Origin: Incurvaria masculella
Lineage: Eukaryota; Arthropoda; Insecta; Lepidoptera; Incurvariidae
DNA length: 64,000 nucleotides
Direction of reading: 5' to 3'
NCBI GenBank assembly: GCA_946894095.1
Contig: OX335642.1
Location: 22,393,021 to 22,457,020, forward strand
Made by a program: the position numbers and the translations under genes. Shown in pieces: positions 37,073 through 49,796 of this stretch (positions within the stretch are counted from its first letter, which is position 1; each line of letters begins with the position of its first letter). The notes beneath the pieces are model-generated. The model did not search any database and was not told where the DNA came from. It saw only the letters and a program-made list of their open reading frames with translations.

Positions 37073-37726
37073 CTTCGAGTCTAAAGACGTCGAATGCCTC
37101 CGCTCGTCTATTACGACGACGCAATTAAATGCAGATTAACTATGTTTACGTGTTGCGACTTGCGAGATTGAGCGTCTGGGAACTTCGAATCTACCTACAT
37201 AAACGTGTCCAATCGATCTACAGGCCGCTGGGAAAACATTGTCGGTGCGTTATCTGAGATGAATATTTATTTCGTGTAATCAACGAGGAGCCGAAAAGTT
37301 GTGTTAAATTGTCATGAAATTTTATCAATTTATTTTACTTTCCACACTGCTTTTTAAAGTTTTTTTTTAATAATATGTGAATTTATTAATGGGAAATGTA
37401 TTTTATATATTCTACTATTTTATATAACTGGATATGGATTTTTAATGTTTTTATTGTATTGGATATTCTTCATCTATTAGACAGTCGGATTCGTCACATT
37501 TTAAGCATTAGCTAGTTCAGCAAAACAAAACACAGTGAAGAAGAAACTCCGGTGTTTTTTTTTTAACGTCCATTTATAACCGTATAAATAAACAATGTTT
37601 CGTAAATATTTTTAACAAAAACGCACAATTGACGTGAGTTCACGAAAGTCAAAATACAAATATCAGTCCCCCGGCAAAGACGTATCGATACGCAAAGGCG
37701 TAACCCCGCAAAGAAGGCGGGGTTGG

Positions 37727-38010
37727 CGGGGCAACTAACATTTTGCCAATAGGAGCAGGCCAGTCCCCAAAAACCGCACCAGTTCACGAGCATCACGCCG
37801 GGTACGGGTACAATACCGCACCCATCGTCATGTTGATAATGGACCGCATTCGAAGGAATTAGATGACCTTCTCTTTATGAGCACAGCTACATTGAACTGG
37901 ATAGATAACAGCGAATGTTTACTTATTGTCATGTCCACCATATTTGACTGCAAAGCAATGGTACCAACCCGAGCGGGCTTAACGCTGCCACCTAATAAGG
38001 GAAGCATAAT
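37727..38010 (-). repeat. Second copy of the 55-140 repeat, followed by a minus-strand SINE
   Basis: 37727-37802 repeats GGAGCAGGCCAGTCCCC and CACGAGCATCACGCCGGG from 55-140. About 37845-38010 is a reverse SINE: ATGAGCACAGCTACATTGAA and AATGGTACCAACCCGAGCGG with CCACCTAATAAGGG. Confidence 0.65.
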
Positions 38011-38716
38011 TTTAATAAGCTCGATAGCTCAGCGATAGTTTGCAAATCCGTTGGCATGGTGCCTCACTGAGGGTGGTTTCGCGAGGCGAGGTATTTTTGG
38101 CTTTTCTGAGCACATTTGGTCCTAAGCACAGCTTAAACACAGGTTACCGTCATACTGGTTTGTCATAAAAAAAGGTGACCTACAATTTATATATTTTCCT
38201 TCAAAAATATTTCCATCCATTTTTCAAAAGTAGCTATAACAATCGCACTTAAAATAGTTATAGCCACCGCTGCGTCGCACGCTGCACTAAGGACAGACAG
38301 CAAACGCTATCTTGTCCGCTCGCACGCCCAAACGCTCCGCAGAACGGCCCGCCTCAGGCCAAGGCCATCGATCGAAAACTTCGGCTTTGATTCGAATAAA
38401 CAAACTGTCAGTTTTTTTGCCAACACTAATTCTGTTGCCCGTAATGTGTATGCCCCAAATATGTGAAGGGGCTTAGGTTTAGGCCTAGGGTCAGAACGTA
38501 AAGGGTGCTTTGTGAGAAATCTAGAATTTTATTCAGGAAAAAATACATTAAACACCCTTTCCATGCTTGTTGTTTTCCCGGAATAATTAATAATGATTAT
38601 TGTCTTTGAAGAATAACATTGCTTTTATATCAAATTTAACATTTTAATATAGATATTGTAAGGAAGGTCCTACCAAGGCACCTCAGTTGGGTTTTAGCCA
38701 CCTTTTCCAGCAACAT

Positions 38717-39052
38717 TAAAAAAAACCGGCCAAGTGCGAGTCCGACTCGCCCACGAAGGGTTCCATACTATCGCAAACACAAAAACATCACGTTTTTTGT
38801 ATGGGAGTCCCCTTTAATTTTTATTATTTTTTAATTTCTACTATTTGTTTTTATAGCGGCAAAATAAATACACTCTCTGTAAAAATTTCAGCTGCCTACC
38901 TATTACGGCTCATTAGATACAGCCATGTGACAGACGGACAGACGGACGGACAGACGGAAGGACGGGCGGACGGACGGATGGACGGACGAATTGTCAGCGG
39001 AGGCTTAGTAATAGGGTTCCGTTGGTACCTTTCGGGTACGGAACCCTAAAAA
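38717..39052 (-). repeat. Full copy of GGGTTCCGTA lepidopteran repeat, minus
   Basis: Starts AAAACCGGCCAAGTGCGAGT and CCGACTCGC, contains a GGACGGACAGACGG-type run (38935-38990), and ends with GGGTACGGAACCCTAAAAA. It is the reverse complement of the copy at 11561. Confidence 0.85.
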
Positions 39053-41808
39053 CGATGTCTTCAAAACAAAACCAAAAGATATTCTTTACGCACATCATCA
39101 GTGGCGCTAATAGAAAAAGATCTTGATACTTTTTGATTTTATTTTTTAAATATTCAATAGTAACAATAGTATTCTTTAAGAATTATGCGAATATCTCAAG
39201 CATCCGACCTCTGAGTATGAAAAACATTATTAAAAAAATATAATCGGTTATACCTAATCCCATTATTATAACTTGTATGGGAGTTCACTACTCTCGTTAC
39301 AAAAAATATCTTTGTGTTCATTTTAGAAATACATTCGCTTGAATGTGTTTCCCTATATTAATGTATATTTGTTTATGTTGCACATACCAAAAGTCGCGTA
39401 GTTTTTGTACATATCTCCGTTATTGCAAGCATTGCAGGTTATCACAACCGGAATGGAATGTGACCTTGACTTTGGAAGTGTAGGCAAATAACAGCTCTGG
39501 GTAATAAGAAAACAACGATTGGTTTATTGGGTATAAAATAAAGTAAGTAGGTAAGGTAAAGTAAGTAAAAAAAAGTAGATGTAAAATAAAGTAAAGGCCA
39601 TCCAGTAAGGTTTCGCATAGGAAGTAGAACAAGGCCTAGTTTTGAGTACCGGAAGTGGGTACGTCGAGAAGTTCCCGGCGATTGGAATTAGGAACGGAGC
39701 ACTAGTCTTGGGTCGTATATAGTCCAAAGAGACATGTCCCGATGTCTGTACATATAATATTATTCACTAATATACTTTTCTCAGTAATTAACTAAATAGT
39801 TCGCAATTCACCTCACGTAATAGACCGATTGTAGTCAGCCAGCGTAGCCAAGCTGACTTAGCACCGATTGCACGAAGAGACAGCTGAGTTTATCAGTATT
39901 CACATACGTCACTTTTAGTGAACCGTATGGAGTTCCTTCCGTACTGTACATAAAAAGTGACCTGTTTAATCGTACGTTGACGTTGATTTTGATTTTTTGT
40001 CCTTTCGTGCACTCGGCCCTTAGGCTGAGAAAAACAGTATAGTGTTTTGTAATTTTTTTGGAAAACTGGGCTAACTTTGGTGGATATGGTCCATAAATCC
40101 CGCCTATGGATACATACAAAGTTATAAAGAAGTACAGCCTAACATAATTGTAGAGCGGCAGAATCCATTGCGAATCAGTGAACTACTGAACTAATGAATC
40201 ATATCCTAACCATATTTTGCGATGCCAGAAGACATGTTGACATGTTTGAGCCAAGATAATGGCGCACGACGTTCTACTCACGTCGATAGCGCGCCAATTG
40301 CGAACACCAGCTGCGACAAGTTTAGGTGAAGGAAGGTGGTGAAATACTGCGCTGCGCTAGGCTTGCCACATGCGCACTCTAAGGCATTCATGGGTTATCC
40401 GCACCGCAGCGTCATTCCCTGCTCGAACCCAACGGAAAGTGATGATGGACTGGGCAATTTCCTGTCCAGTCCAGGATTTAAACCCGGAACAAAATTGACA
40501 ATGGCAGTCTTTTAGAAATGGGGGAACCAAAGGTCATTTAAGGTTGATTGCCACGACCAGATCAATCTTCCAATACTTGTAGCCTTTATTTCAACACGTG
40601 AGAAGGTACCTAGCTGATTCATTGAGCTATAGGAACAAAGCCACTTTCTGTTAGACGTTGGGGCATGATATGAATCAAATTATGGTTAAATTAAAGAGAG
40701 TCAATACAATCAATGTTTTTAGCTTAATGGGAGAAATTTGAGAGGTTAAATATTAATTTAAACAGATTCTTGAAATATTAATGATAAAGTTTTTCTTTGA
40801 ACTGAACGTTCCGAATCTAGAATTGTTTTACTTATGAGTACAGTCTTACAAATGTTTTTTAATTAAGTTGAATATTTTTTTGTTCGGTCGAGAAGAAAAA
40901 TACTTGGAAGCGATTAAGTGAATTTAAGTATCTACCTATACATTCTTGACCTCTATGCACCTATTACCATATTGGTTGTTGCCGATTGAGGTACAGATGA
41001 TAAGTTGGATGTTATTTCCTCAATGCATTTTTATACAGTATTTTATGTGATTAATACATTAAGGTGTCATGCCGTACAAACCACAATGTTAATGAATCAT
41101 GATTAGTTTGAACTAATTGCGATAGTTTACCTGCAGATATTTGTCGAGACTAATAACATTGATGGAATTCTTCCCTTTTTATAAGCCATGTGTGATACAT
41201 AGTACAAGCTGGAGCCAACCAGATAATCCTATGTGTTTTGCTATGTTGTTCCTGGTAATTCAATAACCACTTTGTCATTGTACTTCATCGAACTGCCTGA
41301 GCTGTCTTCATTTCATATTTATTAAAATTCATATTTTACCCCGTAAATATGATCAAAGTGAGTTTTTGCATTCGACATCCAGTCAACATAAGGGTTGCAT
41401 TAATTAGAATCATTAATAAGTTAAAATTTAAACCTAAATACCCCATACCTCCCTTAGTCCAGTTTATTAAAAAATATATCAGAGCCGGATCTGCTTATTG
41501 AAAAGTAAAATATTAAATTATCTGCAGTTCAAACCGTATACGTTTTATAATTTTGAATATATATTTCCCTATTACTCCACTAAATGTTGCTAAAACAGAA
41601 TAGTATTCAGTTTAAAAACTTTGTGACTGGGTTGGTCGGCCTTTTATTTTTCCCTAAATCTTCAAAAACAAACAAGTACGCTTTTATCTAACTAATACAC
41701 TTACCTTTGATTTCATTGAGTTTACCTCATAAATATTAAGTTTGCTGCTTACAACTTTTGAATTTCTTCATTACAGCCTCTCATATTCGGGTGAAGAGGT
41801 GTTCCAAG
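39053..41808. other. Intergenic region upstream of OR gene C
   Basis: No gene is supported. A 94-codon minus frame at 39835-40119 has no recognised domain. 40240-40480 is a moderately GC-rich stretch without a frame I trust. The promoter of gene C should lie within the last few hundred bases, but no clear TATA plus initiator was seen. Confidence 0.4.
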
Positions 41809-44800
41809 ATGTTTTCCAAGAGTCTCAAAATTATTAACACAATCCTGATCTATATAGGAATCACTTATTTATGTGGTCCGAAGAACAAGTATCAGAACAC
41901 TAAATACTACTGGCAGGCCTTCTGTTTTGTGATGTCTGGAGCCATAATAATTCCACAAATAGCTTACACAATAACTCACGCCAATGATTTAGTAGTACTA
42001 GCTGAATGTTTTTTGATAAATGTAACATATTTCATGGGATTCGTTCATTTAGCTTGTCACATCATGAATCGCAGTGAAATGAAGGATATCATTGACGCCT
42101 TAATTTTTCATAAGTTTGAGCTTAAAATTCCTCTCGTGTCATACATACGTGAGAGTGAAGTCGATGGGACGATATTCAAGGAACTTGAGACGCTCACAAA
42201 GGAATCTAATCAAAAGCTATCGAGTATAATCAAGTATTGCTTGATGATATACGGTGGAGCTGCATACACTACAGTATGTATGCAGGCTGCCAAACCCATT
42301 GCATTGGGATTAATTTATACGGAAACTCATTACAGAGAATTTCGTAAGTTGAATTTCGCTTATTATTTGATGATTCAATTTATTTAATTTTAAATATTTA
42401 AGTCTTAGAACAGGGAATTAACTAAGTCTTTTTCAAGGCACATACTTTAATTACAGGTTAGTATGTACAGAGATTACATGTATGTATTTTCTTATTTTAA
42501 CCTTAACCAGCACCATTAAATAAGGCGCAAATGTTTTACTTTTCACCGATCATTTTACTTAAAATCGTGAAATGAAAATATTTATGTATTAAGGAACTAC
42601 ATACAAACGTTATGGGAATCTAAAAATGTTCATTTAATACATGAAAAATTATAACGATTGCAAATCCATATCTTACTGCGCGTGAAAGAAACATTTTCTT
42701 CAGAATTCATAAATTAAGATAAAAGTAGCAACTGATTATAGAGATTTCGTTTTTTTTTAATCCATAAAATATCGTAAAAAAAGGAAAGAAAAATGTTTCA
42801 ACAATTTTCCTATCGTCCAAATAATCCTGTTTGACTTAAGACTGTTTGACTTCGACTTAGGCAACTATTTATAGCTTTACATTTTTCGATAACAGTTTTT
42901 TTCACACCTTTGTTTCGGAAACATAAATAACGTTTTATTGTTTGTATTAATATTTTAAAATTTTATTTATTTTCAGCATACTATATGATTTTCCCGTGGA
43001 ATCAAACGAAGACCCCAATATATCATGTTACCTTCTTACTTCACGTCTGCTTCGGAGTTGAATGTGCCAGTAGTGAGTTTTTTCTGGAACTTATTATATA
43101 AGAGATTCTCGGTTACTTTCAAATTATAAATTTTTGCACATTATAAATAATGTGTAATATATCTTAGTTTCCTGATACCAGATTTCGAACATAGGAAAAC
43201 AATAAATTTTAATTTTGCATTGAGTCCAGTTTTCAGCATTAAGGTGTGATTGTATGTTAAATATTAATATTTATTATTGTTTTAGCCTATGTCGGTTTGG
43301 ATTGCCTGTTTGCTCTTATATTGGGTCATATCATCCGACAGTTGATGATCGTCGATTTCATCATATCCCACTTGGACGAGCTTGTGGCTGAAAAGAGACA
43401 GAAGCCTAGTGCCGAGTGGGAGAGAGACTGTACTACATTACTTACTCACTGCGCGCAACATGTAGCGAGACTGAAATGGTTTGTTATATTCAAATAAGTC
43501 CAGCTCGGAAGAAATGTTGGGTCTCTATCTACCATGGAGAATTCTCTTCCGAGTTGCATGACATGGCCTCTGGTTTCTTTATACTATCACTTAACACTCA
43601 ACAGGCAGGAAATTCACCTATTCACTATTTACTTTCCTCGACAATCTATCGAAATGTATTTAGTGCTAAAAACAATGTTTTTACAGACATCGTCAGTGCA
43701 GTAATAGAAATATCAGGTAATGTTTCAGGTATTGCGGGAGACTTAACAAAATTTACCGGCCGTATCTTTTGGTGCAAGCTGTTCTGATGTCTGGTGTCAT
43801 ATGTATTTGTATGTTGATGCTAACGAAGTCTGAGGTAAGCTTTTTTAAGAATTTAAAAACCTAAATATCTTGTTATGACACAAGCAAAATCTCCATTAAA
43901 AAAATACTTGAAAAAAAATTCAACCGACTTCACAAAAAGCCAATGCACTAATACGCGAAAAATAGCAAAACACATATAAAATCCAGAAGACAACGTTGCA
44001 CGTAATCCTTTTTTTATTTTTGTCTTAACCTATGTACATTTATGATTTTTTTATACAATTATAATGTGGCAATTATTGTCCAAAATATATTATTAATGGT
44101 ATGTGCTACCTCATGATTGATTTGAAGTCGGTGCCAAGCCCAAAACAAAATAAAACTTGAAGATATAAACAGCTTAAATGAATACCACAATATATCTTTC
44201 ACAATAACTAAATAAATATTCCGTAGTTTATGTTATTCTTTCTTCTTATAATTGTATTATATTGTGTTAATTTAATTAATAAGGTTCCGTATTATTTCGA
44301 GCTGCAGAGCCTTTAACATGTGCCCAAATTAATTCGATGGCATCATCCTGACAATTATAATACGGGAGGCGAATAAATATGTAATCATTTTATTTTGCCA
44401 ATTCATCGATTTCATATCAAATTTGGGCAGATTTATTGGTTTTAACAAATTGTGTGAGCTCTGCTTTCATCATGCTCAATATGGCTTCCATGCTTTTTTT
44501 CTGGACGCTTCCATTTCTTCTTCTTTGTTTGCTTGGATCGTTGCTTTATATACCTGCACTGAATGATATGGCGCATTATTCATACTAAATGTTGTCTGCT
44601 CAGGAAGGCTCAATAAAAGATTATAAGCGCATTCTTTGCAATTATGTGCCCCCATTTGTTCATTGATATCACCTGTCTTCTTAGATCGAATCGCCAGCAA
44701 GCAATCTATGATAAATCCACTATCAGGGGAACTAGCGTGAAATATTATCAATGTTTACCTTTGTGGTGCCCTATTATGTGACTAGGTGCAATTGTTAAAA

Positions 44801-47573
44801 TAATTGCTAAAATATATTCTTAATAACTAAAATACTGAAGAAAGATCCGAAACAAAAAGTTACGAAACAATTTAGCGAATGTTGTTTGGAACTTGTTCCA
44901 ACCCTATATAGGATTGGTGTCAGTGTATGTAGAATGTGTACCATAAATTTGGTTTGCATAATATGCACACATCCAGATAATTATACATTTTGTAAATCAA
45001 TATAAAATTTAAAACAAAACATGGGCAGCTCGGCGGGCATGGAGGAAGTTTTATATTTAGTTTAAGTATAATTAATATTAGTTGTTAGTTTAGTTTAGTA
45101 AGTTGCTGGTTTTATTTTGTTTAGGGATTATTTTGTTTTTATTCACACTGTATGTATTATTTGATTCAATTAAGATTTATAACATGAAAATAAAAGTTTA
45201 AACTTTTTAGAAATTCAAACAAAGATAACATATTTATAACACATTATTATTCGGTTCCCATTCATTTTAAATATTTAATAAAATATTCTGATATCACATT
45301 TTTAGTTCATTGTTCAGTGATACATAAGCACTCAATCTGGTGGTTTCCCTCGATTTTCCTGGAAATCCCTTATCATATTCTGACTTGGGGACAATAGATT
45401 ACGATACCATGAGATTACGCCCGTCCTAAGAATAAAAGAATTTTCAAAATCGGTCCACAACTGATGGAGATAAGTTCAAGAAATCAACAAGTTTCTGTTT
45501 TCGATTCCGTAAAAATGAATGATAAATTCAACAATTGATGAATGGCTAGGTTTCATAATGGAGTTCTTATGTCAGTGTTATGTTTTATATTAAAGAAGTT
45601 TGAATGAGAATGTATCTGGTAAATTAAGATGTCAACGAAATGGTCTGCATGTGGATTGAATTCGACAGTTAAAGTCGTTCGAAAAGGTTATTTTTGGTTA
45701 CTGTTAAGTAAGTCTTAATTTATCCATTGAAACATACTAAGATTTTATTTTATCCTGTTGGTTTGAATGAAAAAACACTACGTACTTTAATGTAACATCC
45801 ATTTACGCTCTGAATAAAAAAATAACAATTAAGAGTTCATCTCTCAATTTTCAGAAAATAATAAAGCAGTTTACTATTGTGATATTCGCATATGGATATT
45901 GTGGTACATCTCTGAGTTTAAAATACTAGATAGTGTTTCCAACAGTAAGTATTATTTCAGGGGGAAGGAAAATTTAATCCGCAAAATCTCATGTACATTA
46001 CATTCGAGGTCACAGCCATGTTTCAGATCTGCATGTATTGCTCTATTGGACAAATGCTTAAGGATATGGTAAGTGATGGGCATGATTTATTTTAATGAAA
46101 TATTAACAGCCAAACGTGAACACAAGGTTGACTGCAAAACTCAACATCCAGGAATCATGAGACCATGGATACATAGAGCACCCGAGATGAGGTATACTTT
46201 TCGACCGACTTAAAAAAAGGAGGAAGTTCTCAATTAGTCTTGTTTTTTGTGGGTATGCTTGAAAAGTATATTTTCCATCAATAGGGTATGTCTCAGGGGT
46301 GGTCCTTTACCATGGAAATAATACCACTTGTAAGGGTGGGAAATAAATACTAGAAAGAGTGAAAAAAAAAACAGTTTTTAAAAACGTTGAACCGACTAGA
46401 AAACATTTCTATGTATTCGCACACTTAAGTAGAAGGCGGTACACCTGAAAATGTATAAAGGACCCCTTCTGGCCTTTTTTACCGCCTTCTACTCAAGAGT
46501 GTGAATAAAAAAATATATGTTTAATTACCTCTTAGCCTGGTTTTCACCCAGTGCTGATTTTCTTTTAATCGACGCTTAAAGAACCTTTATTACTAAAGTG
46601 CTTATTAACTTGTACTGGTATTAATTGCAAGCTGCTAAGAAAGGTTCTTAATATATGGCGATTGACCTAATCAGCAGTACGCGAGAAACGGCCCTAAGTC
46701 GGTTCAATGTTTTGTAAAACTGGTTTATGTTAATTATTATATTACATGATCGTTGTCTGAAATTGAAAAATTAAATAAGAAAATTCAGGTTCTGATATTA
46801 ATATAATAGTTATTGTCTATTACTTCAGCAGTAAAAGTAACTGCTCACAAGATATATTTCTTCTAAAGCGATAAAAAATATGGTTATTTATTTTATTTCA
46901 GTCAGCAAATATCCAAGATAAAGTAGTGGGGTCCTGGTGGGAGCACGGGCGACGACACCAGTCCTGCGTCAGAATACTCCTCATGGCGGTTCAACGCCCC
47001 ATCACCATGCATATTTGGGGCACCATTGAGCTATCATATGCGACCATTGGAGCCGTGAGGATCTAAAAATCTCTTTTATTGTGTTTTTTTTTGTGACACT
47101 TTTCATTAACTAGAGGTTTTAGTCTTTTTCGCGGTCTTCGATGCTCTTCTCTCTTCTCTCTTGAAGCGTGTGAGCGGGAAGGAACGTGTAACGTTAAGCG
47201 GAGTGTGTTTGGAATTACGCGCTATCCCACCAAATATAACGGTGGCTAATTTGAATAGAGATGAGTCAAAATGGCCCAACCAATACCACTTTGTAAACCT
47301 GATTCTCGCCCGAGTTATGTTGTCATAGCTTAAATAGTTCACTGAAGAATTCACACAAATTTTGCTATAAAATATACACTTTCACTGGTAGGCCGCCCTT
47401 GTTTCGCTGACTTGTGTATTAAACATTCCGAAGTTCCCTTACTGAGGTCATCGCTTGACTTCGAATACTTATAATGAATTCCTAATGTTTTAGACGTTTA
47501 TGTCTTTTTTTTTCAGATAACTAAGACTGCAGTTTCCTACTTCACGCTTCTACAGACGATAACGGAGAATTAG
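41809..47573 (+). CDS. Odorant receptor, gene C of the cluster (7 exons, complete)
   Basis: Exons: 41809-42343, 42977-43072, 43286-43478, 43729-43834, 45961-46068, 46902-47054, 47517-47573. They encode 415 residues. It is an insect 7tm_6 odorant receptor subunit. Marks: MFSKSLKIINTILIYIGITY, KYYWQAFC, HYREF, FPWNQTKTPIYHVTF, GHIIRQLMIVDFIISHLDEL, WYCGRLNKIYRPYLLVQA across exons 3-4, SWWEHGRRHQSCVRI and ITKTAVSYFTLLQTITEN. The start at 41809 was chosen because it gives the 535 nt first exon shared by all four genes; an upstream in-frame start at 41758 is possible. The donor of intron 3 is the weak GTTTGT, and reading through it meets a stop after about six codons. Intron 4 holds a dead transposase and intron 5 a hairpin repeat. 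The closest relative by eye in exon 1 is gene B. Confidence 0.95.
44281..44760 (-). pseudogene. Dead Tc1/mariner-like DDE transposase in OR gene C intron 4
   Basis: The minus-strand frame reads IIFHASSPDSGFI, RSKKTGDINEQM, then SMNNAPYHSVQVYKA, which matches the 'MDNAPYHS' core of DDE_3-type transposases with the catalytic Asp changed to Asn. Beyond a frame break, about 44290-44380 reads IRLPYYNCQDDAIELIWAHV, the 'LPPYHxxLNPIExxW' end that carries the third acidic residue. N-terminal DNA-binding parts are absent. It is a decayed fragment. Confidence 0.75.
46200..46505 (+). repeat. ACCGACTT-type repeat with internal hairpin, in OR gene C intron 5
   Basis: CGACCGACTTAAAAAAAGGA and GAAGTTCTCAATTAG open it; AATAGGGTATGTCTCAGG follows. 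It closes with a stem at 46418-46504: CACACTTAAGTAGAAGGCGG pairs with CCGCCTTCTACTCAAGAGTG. The block order matches 20935-21240. Confidence 0.7.
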
Positions 47574-47834
47574 AAAAAAATCAAGAGTCACCGAAAATAC
47601 GCAATGAAATCACCGAACAAATCAACGATTCACTCTCTCCAAGATGAACTTAGTGTTATCCTTACGTTCTCGATGAATAAGATTTCGAGTAGGCTAATTG
47701 GAATGGTCACGAAGGCCTAGACGAACAGTCACCAGTTAATAATACGCTGTGTGAATTCCCGCACGAAAAAGAATACTGAATTTCTTCCCATGTATGTCGT
47801 CCAAACCGACTAAAGAATTCCCCGTTCGTATTTC

Positions 47835-48070
47835 GGATTCCACATTAAACTGTAGGTTCCATTTCTTACTTAATAGGTGGTAGGGTCGATGCCGTCCAGG
47901 TTGATACCATCGTATTGAATGAACGATGGTCGAAGCGGCAATGAAAATTGTCCTTGTTTTCCATCCAGTTCAACGTAGCTGTGCAATAAAAGGAAGATCC
48001 TACACCGGGTATGGAAGGGCATGACACCTATTTCCCATGAGGTGTATTGGAGTAATATCATGACAGTGGT
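47835..48070 (+). mobile_element. SINE fragment downstream of OR gene C
   Basis: ACATTAAACTGTAGGTTCC, TAATAGGTGGTAGGGTCGA, CTTGTTTTCCATCCAGTTC and GGAAGATCCTAC recall the SINE body of 14203-14765, without the tRNA-like head. Confidence 0.7.
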
Positions 48071-48244
48071 TAAAAACTGCCTTTTATATTCCTAGAGCTC
48101 AGAACGTATTTAAGCATGAAGGTATAGTAGGATGTTTTTTTTCTAGATCGATAGGGCACTTCCAAAGTACATTATTTTGCTGATATTGTTTTGTACTTTA
48201 ATCGATTATTTTATTTTCGGACAAACTTGAAAGAAGGAATGTAA

Positions 48245-48410
48245 CATGTAAGTATGTATAATCGACCGTGAAGCAAGGACACATTAATTGAAGAAAGAGC
48301 CCAGTAAAAAGAACTACTTTACGAATATACTGCAAGGCTGGACCCGAACCAGCAAAACATACCATTCGCGGGTATTGCGTCTACCAATTTCGCCACCGGC
48401 TGTATACCCA
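48245..48410 (-). mobile_element. tRNA-Leu-like SINE, minus copy
   Basis: The reverse complement begins GCCGGTGGCGAAATTGGTAG, passes CGCGAATGGTATGTTTTGCT and has the B-box GGTTCGGGTCC, like a degenerate tRNA-Leu head. It continues into GCAGTATATTCGTAAAGTAG and TTCAATTAATGTGTCCTTGC. A second copy of the distal part is at 49195-49335 in the opposite orientation, so this is a SINE and not a functional tRNA gene. Confidence 0.65.
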
Positions 48411-48842
48411 TAATTTGGAATTCTCCTACAGTCCCTCTTCCCGTAATGAATGCCTCCTACTAACCTTTATACTACATACATACATGTCACATTCCTTGGA
48501 ATAAGCGACGTACATACCTGCTTAGTACAAAAAAGTAGATTTACTTAAACTTGAAAGAAATTTAGAAATAGTCCTCAAAGTGAATACCTTCTTAAAGCAT
48601 TCTCTTACGACTACTAACATCTTATATGTATACATTTTTAACCGACTGCGCAAGAAGGAGGGTTATTCACAATAGCTATCTCTTATTTTCGTATTTGTCT
48701 TTTTCGTCCCCATTACACAATAACAATCAAACACATTTCATGTATTGAGCATGACACAATATAACGTTTCCTAGTATGTGGATATTTTGAGTGAAGTAAA
48801 TATACTTTTTCGTAGTAAGTAAGTACGTAGCTTTTTCCGTCG

Positions 48843-49081
48843 TTTTTTAGGGTTCCGTACCCAAATGGTGAAAACTGAACCCTATCACTATGCCTCCGCT
48901 GTCCGTCCGTCCGTCTGTCACAGGGCTATTTCTCGTGAATAGGTAGGCAGCTGAAATTTTCACGGAGTGTGTATTTATTTACTGACTATACAAAAACCGT
49001 GATTTTTTTGTGTTAAATCTTGTACGATGGTACGGAATCCTTCGTGTGCGAGTCCGACTCGCACTTGGCCGTTTTTTTTTC
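48843..49081 (+). repeat. GGGTTCCGTA lepidopteran repeat, plus
   Basis: TTTTAGGGTTCCGTACCCAA, GTCCGTCCGTCCGTCTGTC, GTGTGTATTTATT and CGAGTCCGACTCGCACTTGG mark an almost full copy with a shortened centre. Confidence 0.85.
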
Positions 49082-49194
49082 TAAATCTGATGCCAAATAC
49101 GATTTTTGGTTACGTTACCAAATACGGTAAAGCGTTAAATCAATGTTATGTATAAATTTAAGCACTATGTCAGTAGAAAGCATTTATTACAGCA

Positions 49195-49335
49195 GGAGCA
49201 TGTAATACCCGCGAATGGTATGTTTTACTGGTTCGGGTCCAGCCTTTCAGTATATTCATGAAGTAGTTTTCATTTACACGGCTCTTTCTTTAATCAATGT
49301 GTCATTGCCTTACAGTTGATCACATCACTAAATAT
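49195..49335 (+). mobile_element. tRNA-Leu-like SINE, plus copy
   Basis: CGAATGGTATGTTTTACTGG, TTCGGGTCCAGCC, CAGTATATTCATGAAGTAGT and CTCTTTCTTTAATCAATGTG mirror the minus copy at 48245-48410. The two copies form an inverted pair around the GGGTTCCGTA repeat. Confidence 0.65.
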
Positions 49336-49349
49336 AAACTTATCATAAG

Positions 49350-49725
49350 ACACTCCTAGAATCATAATCTCCATGTTTGAGGTTATCCTTTCACTTCCCT
49401 TAGATTTTTCCTCTTTCGGCGTCACACCCACCAGTGCGAACTTACTCTGAATTCCAGCCACGCGTTCATTTGGGGTATTTCCCTAAATTGTCTTGGAGCC
49501 GTTGATAACGACAATCTTCCGGGGGATACGCATCTGAATACTGTCGACCATGTCCATATTTGCTACAATATGGTTACACAACTGCACCGAAAATTCATTG
49601 AACGTGCAGAACTCAGCAGGTCGACGAGGCTTAAAGCTTAATCCTCCATTCACATGATATTGATCTGTATGGAGGTATCTAAAATCCTGTGTAGATAATC
49701 CATATAAATCTCTAGTAGGACTTCA
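49350..49725 (-). pseudogene. Intronless protein relic, possibly Mff/Tango11-like
   Basis: The minus strand has a long frame with one stop: SPTRDLYGLSTQDFRY, VNGGLSFKPRRPAEF, ANMDMVDSIQMRIPRKIVVI, stop at about 49517, then GNTPNERVAGIQSKF and VTPKEEKSKGSERITSNMEI. The 'QMRIPRKIVV-G' segment followed by 'GNTPNERV' recalls the paired 'M-VP-RI-V-G' motifs of mitochondrial fission factor. I am not certain. No introns and an in-frame stop suggest a retrocopy. It could also be part of an unrecognised transposon. Confidence 0.3.
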
Positions 49726-49796
49726 TTAAATGTATTTTAAAATCCAGTGTAGATAATCAATATAAATCTCTAGTAGCACTTCAGAAAATGTATACA
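49681..49796. repeat. 58 bp tandem duplication
   Basis: AAAATCCTGTGTAGATAATC... (49681-49738) is repeated as AAAATCCAGTGTAGATAATC... (49739-49796), both ending AAATGTAT. It duplicates part of the relic described at 49350-49725. Confidence 0.8.

Noticed and set aside
48330..48405. Possible tRNA-Leu gene on the minus strand
   Set aside because: The acceptor stem does not close convincingly, and the distal part recurs at 49195 with the same non-tRNA tail, so it is a SINE.
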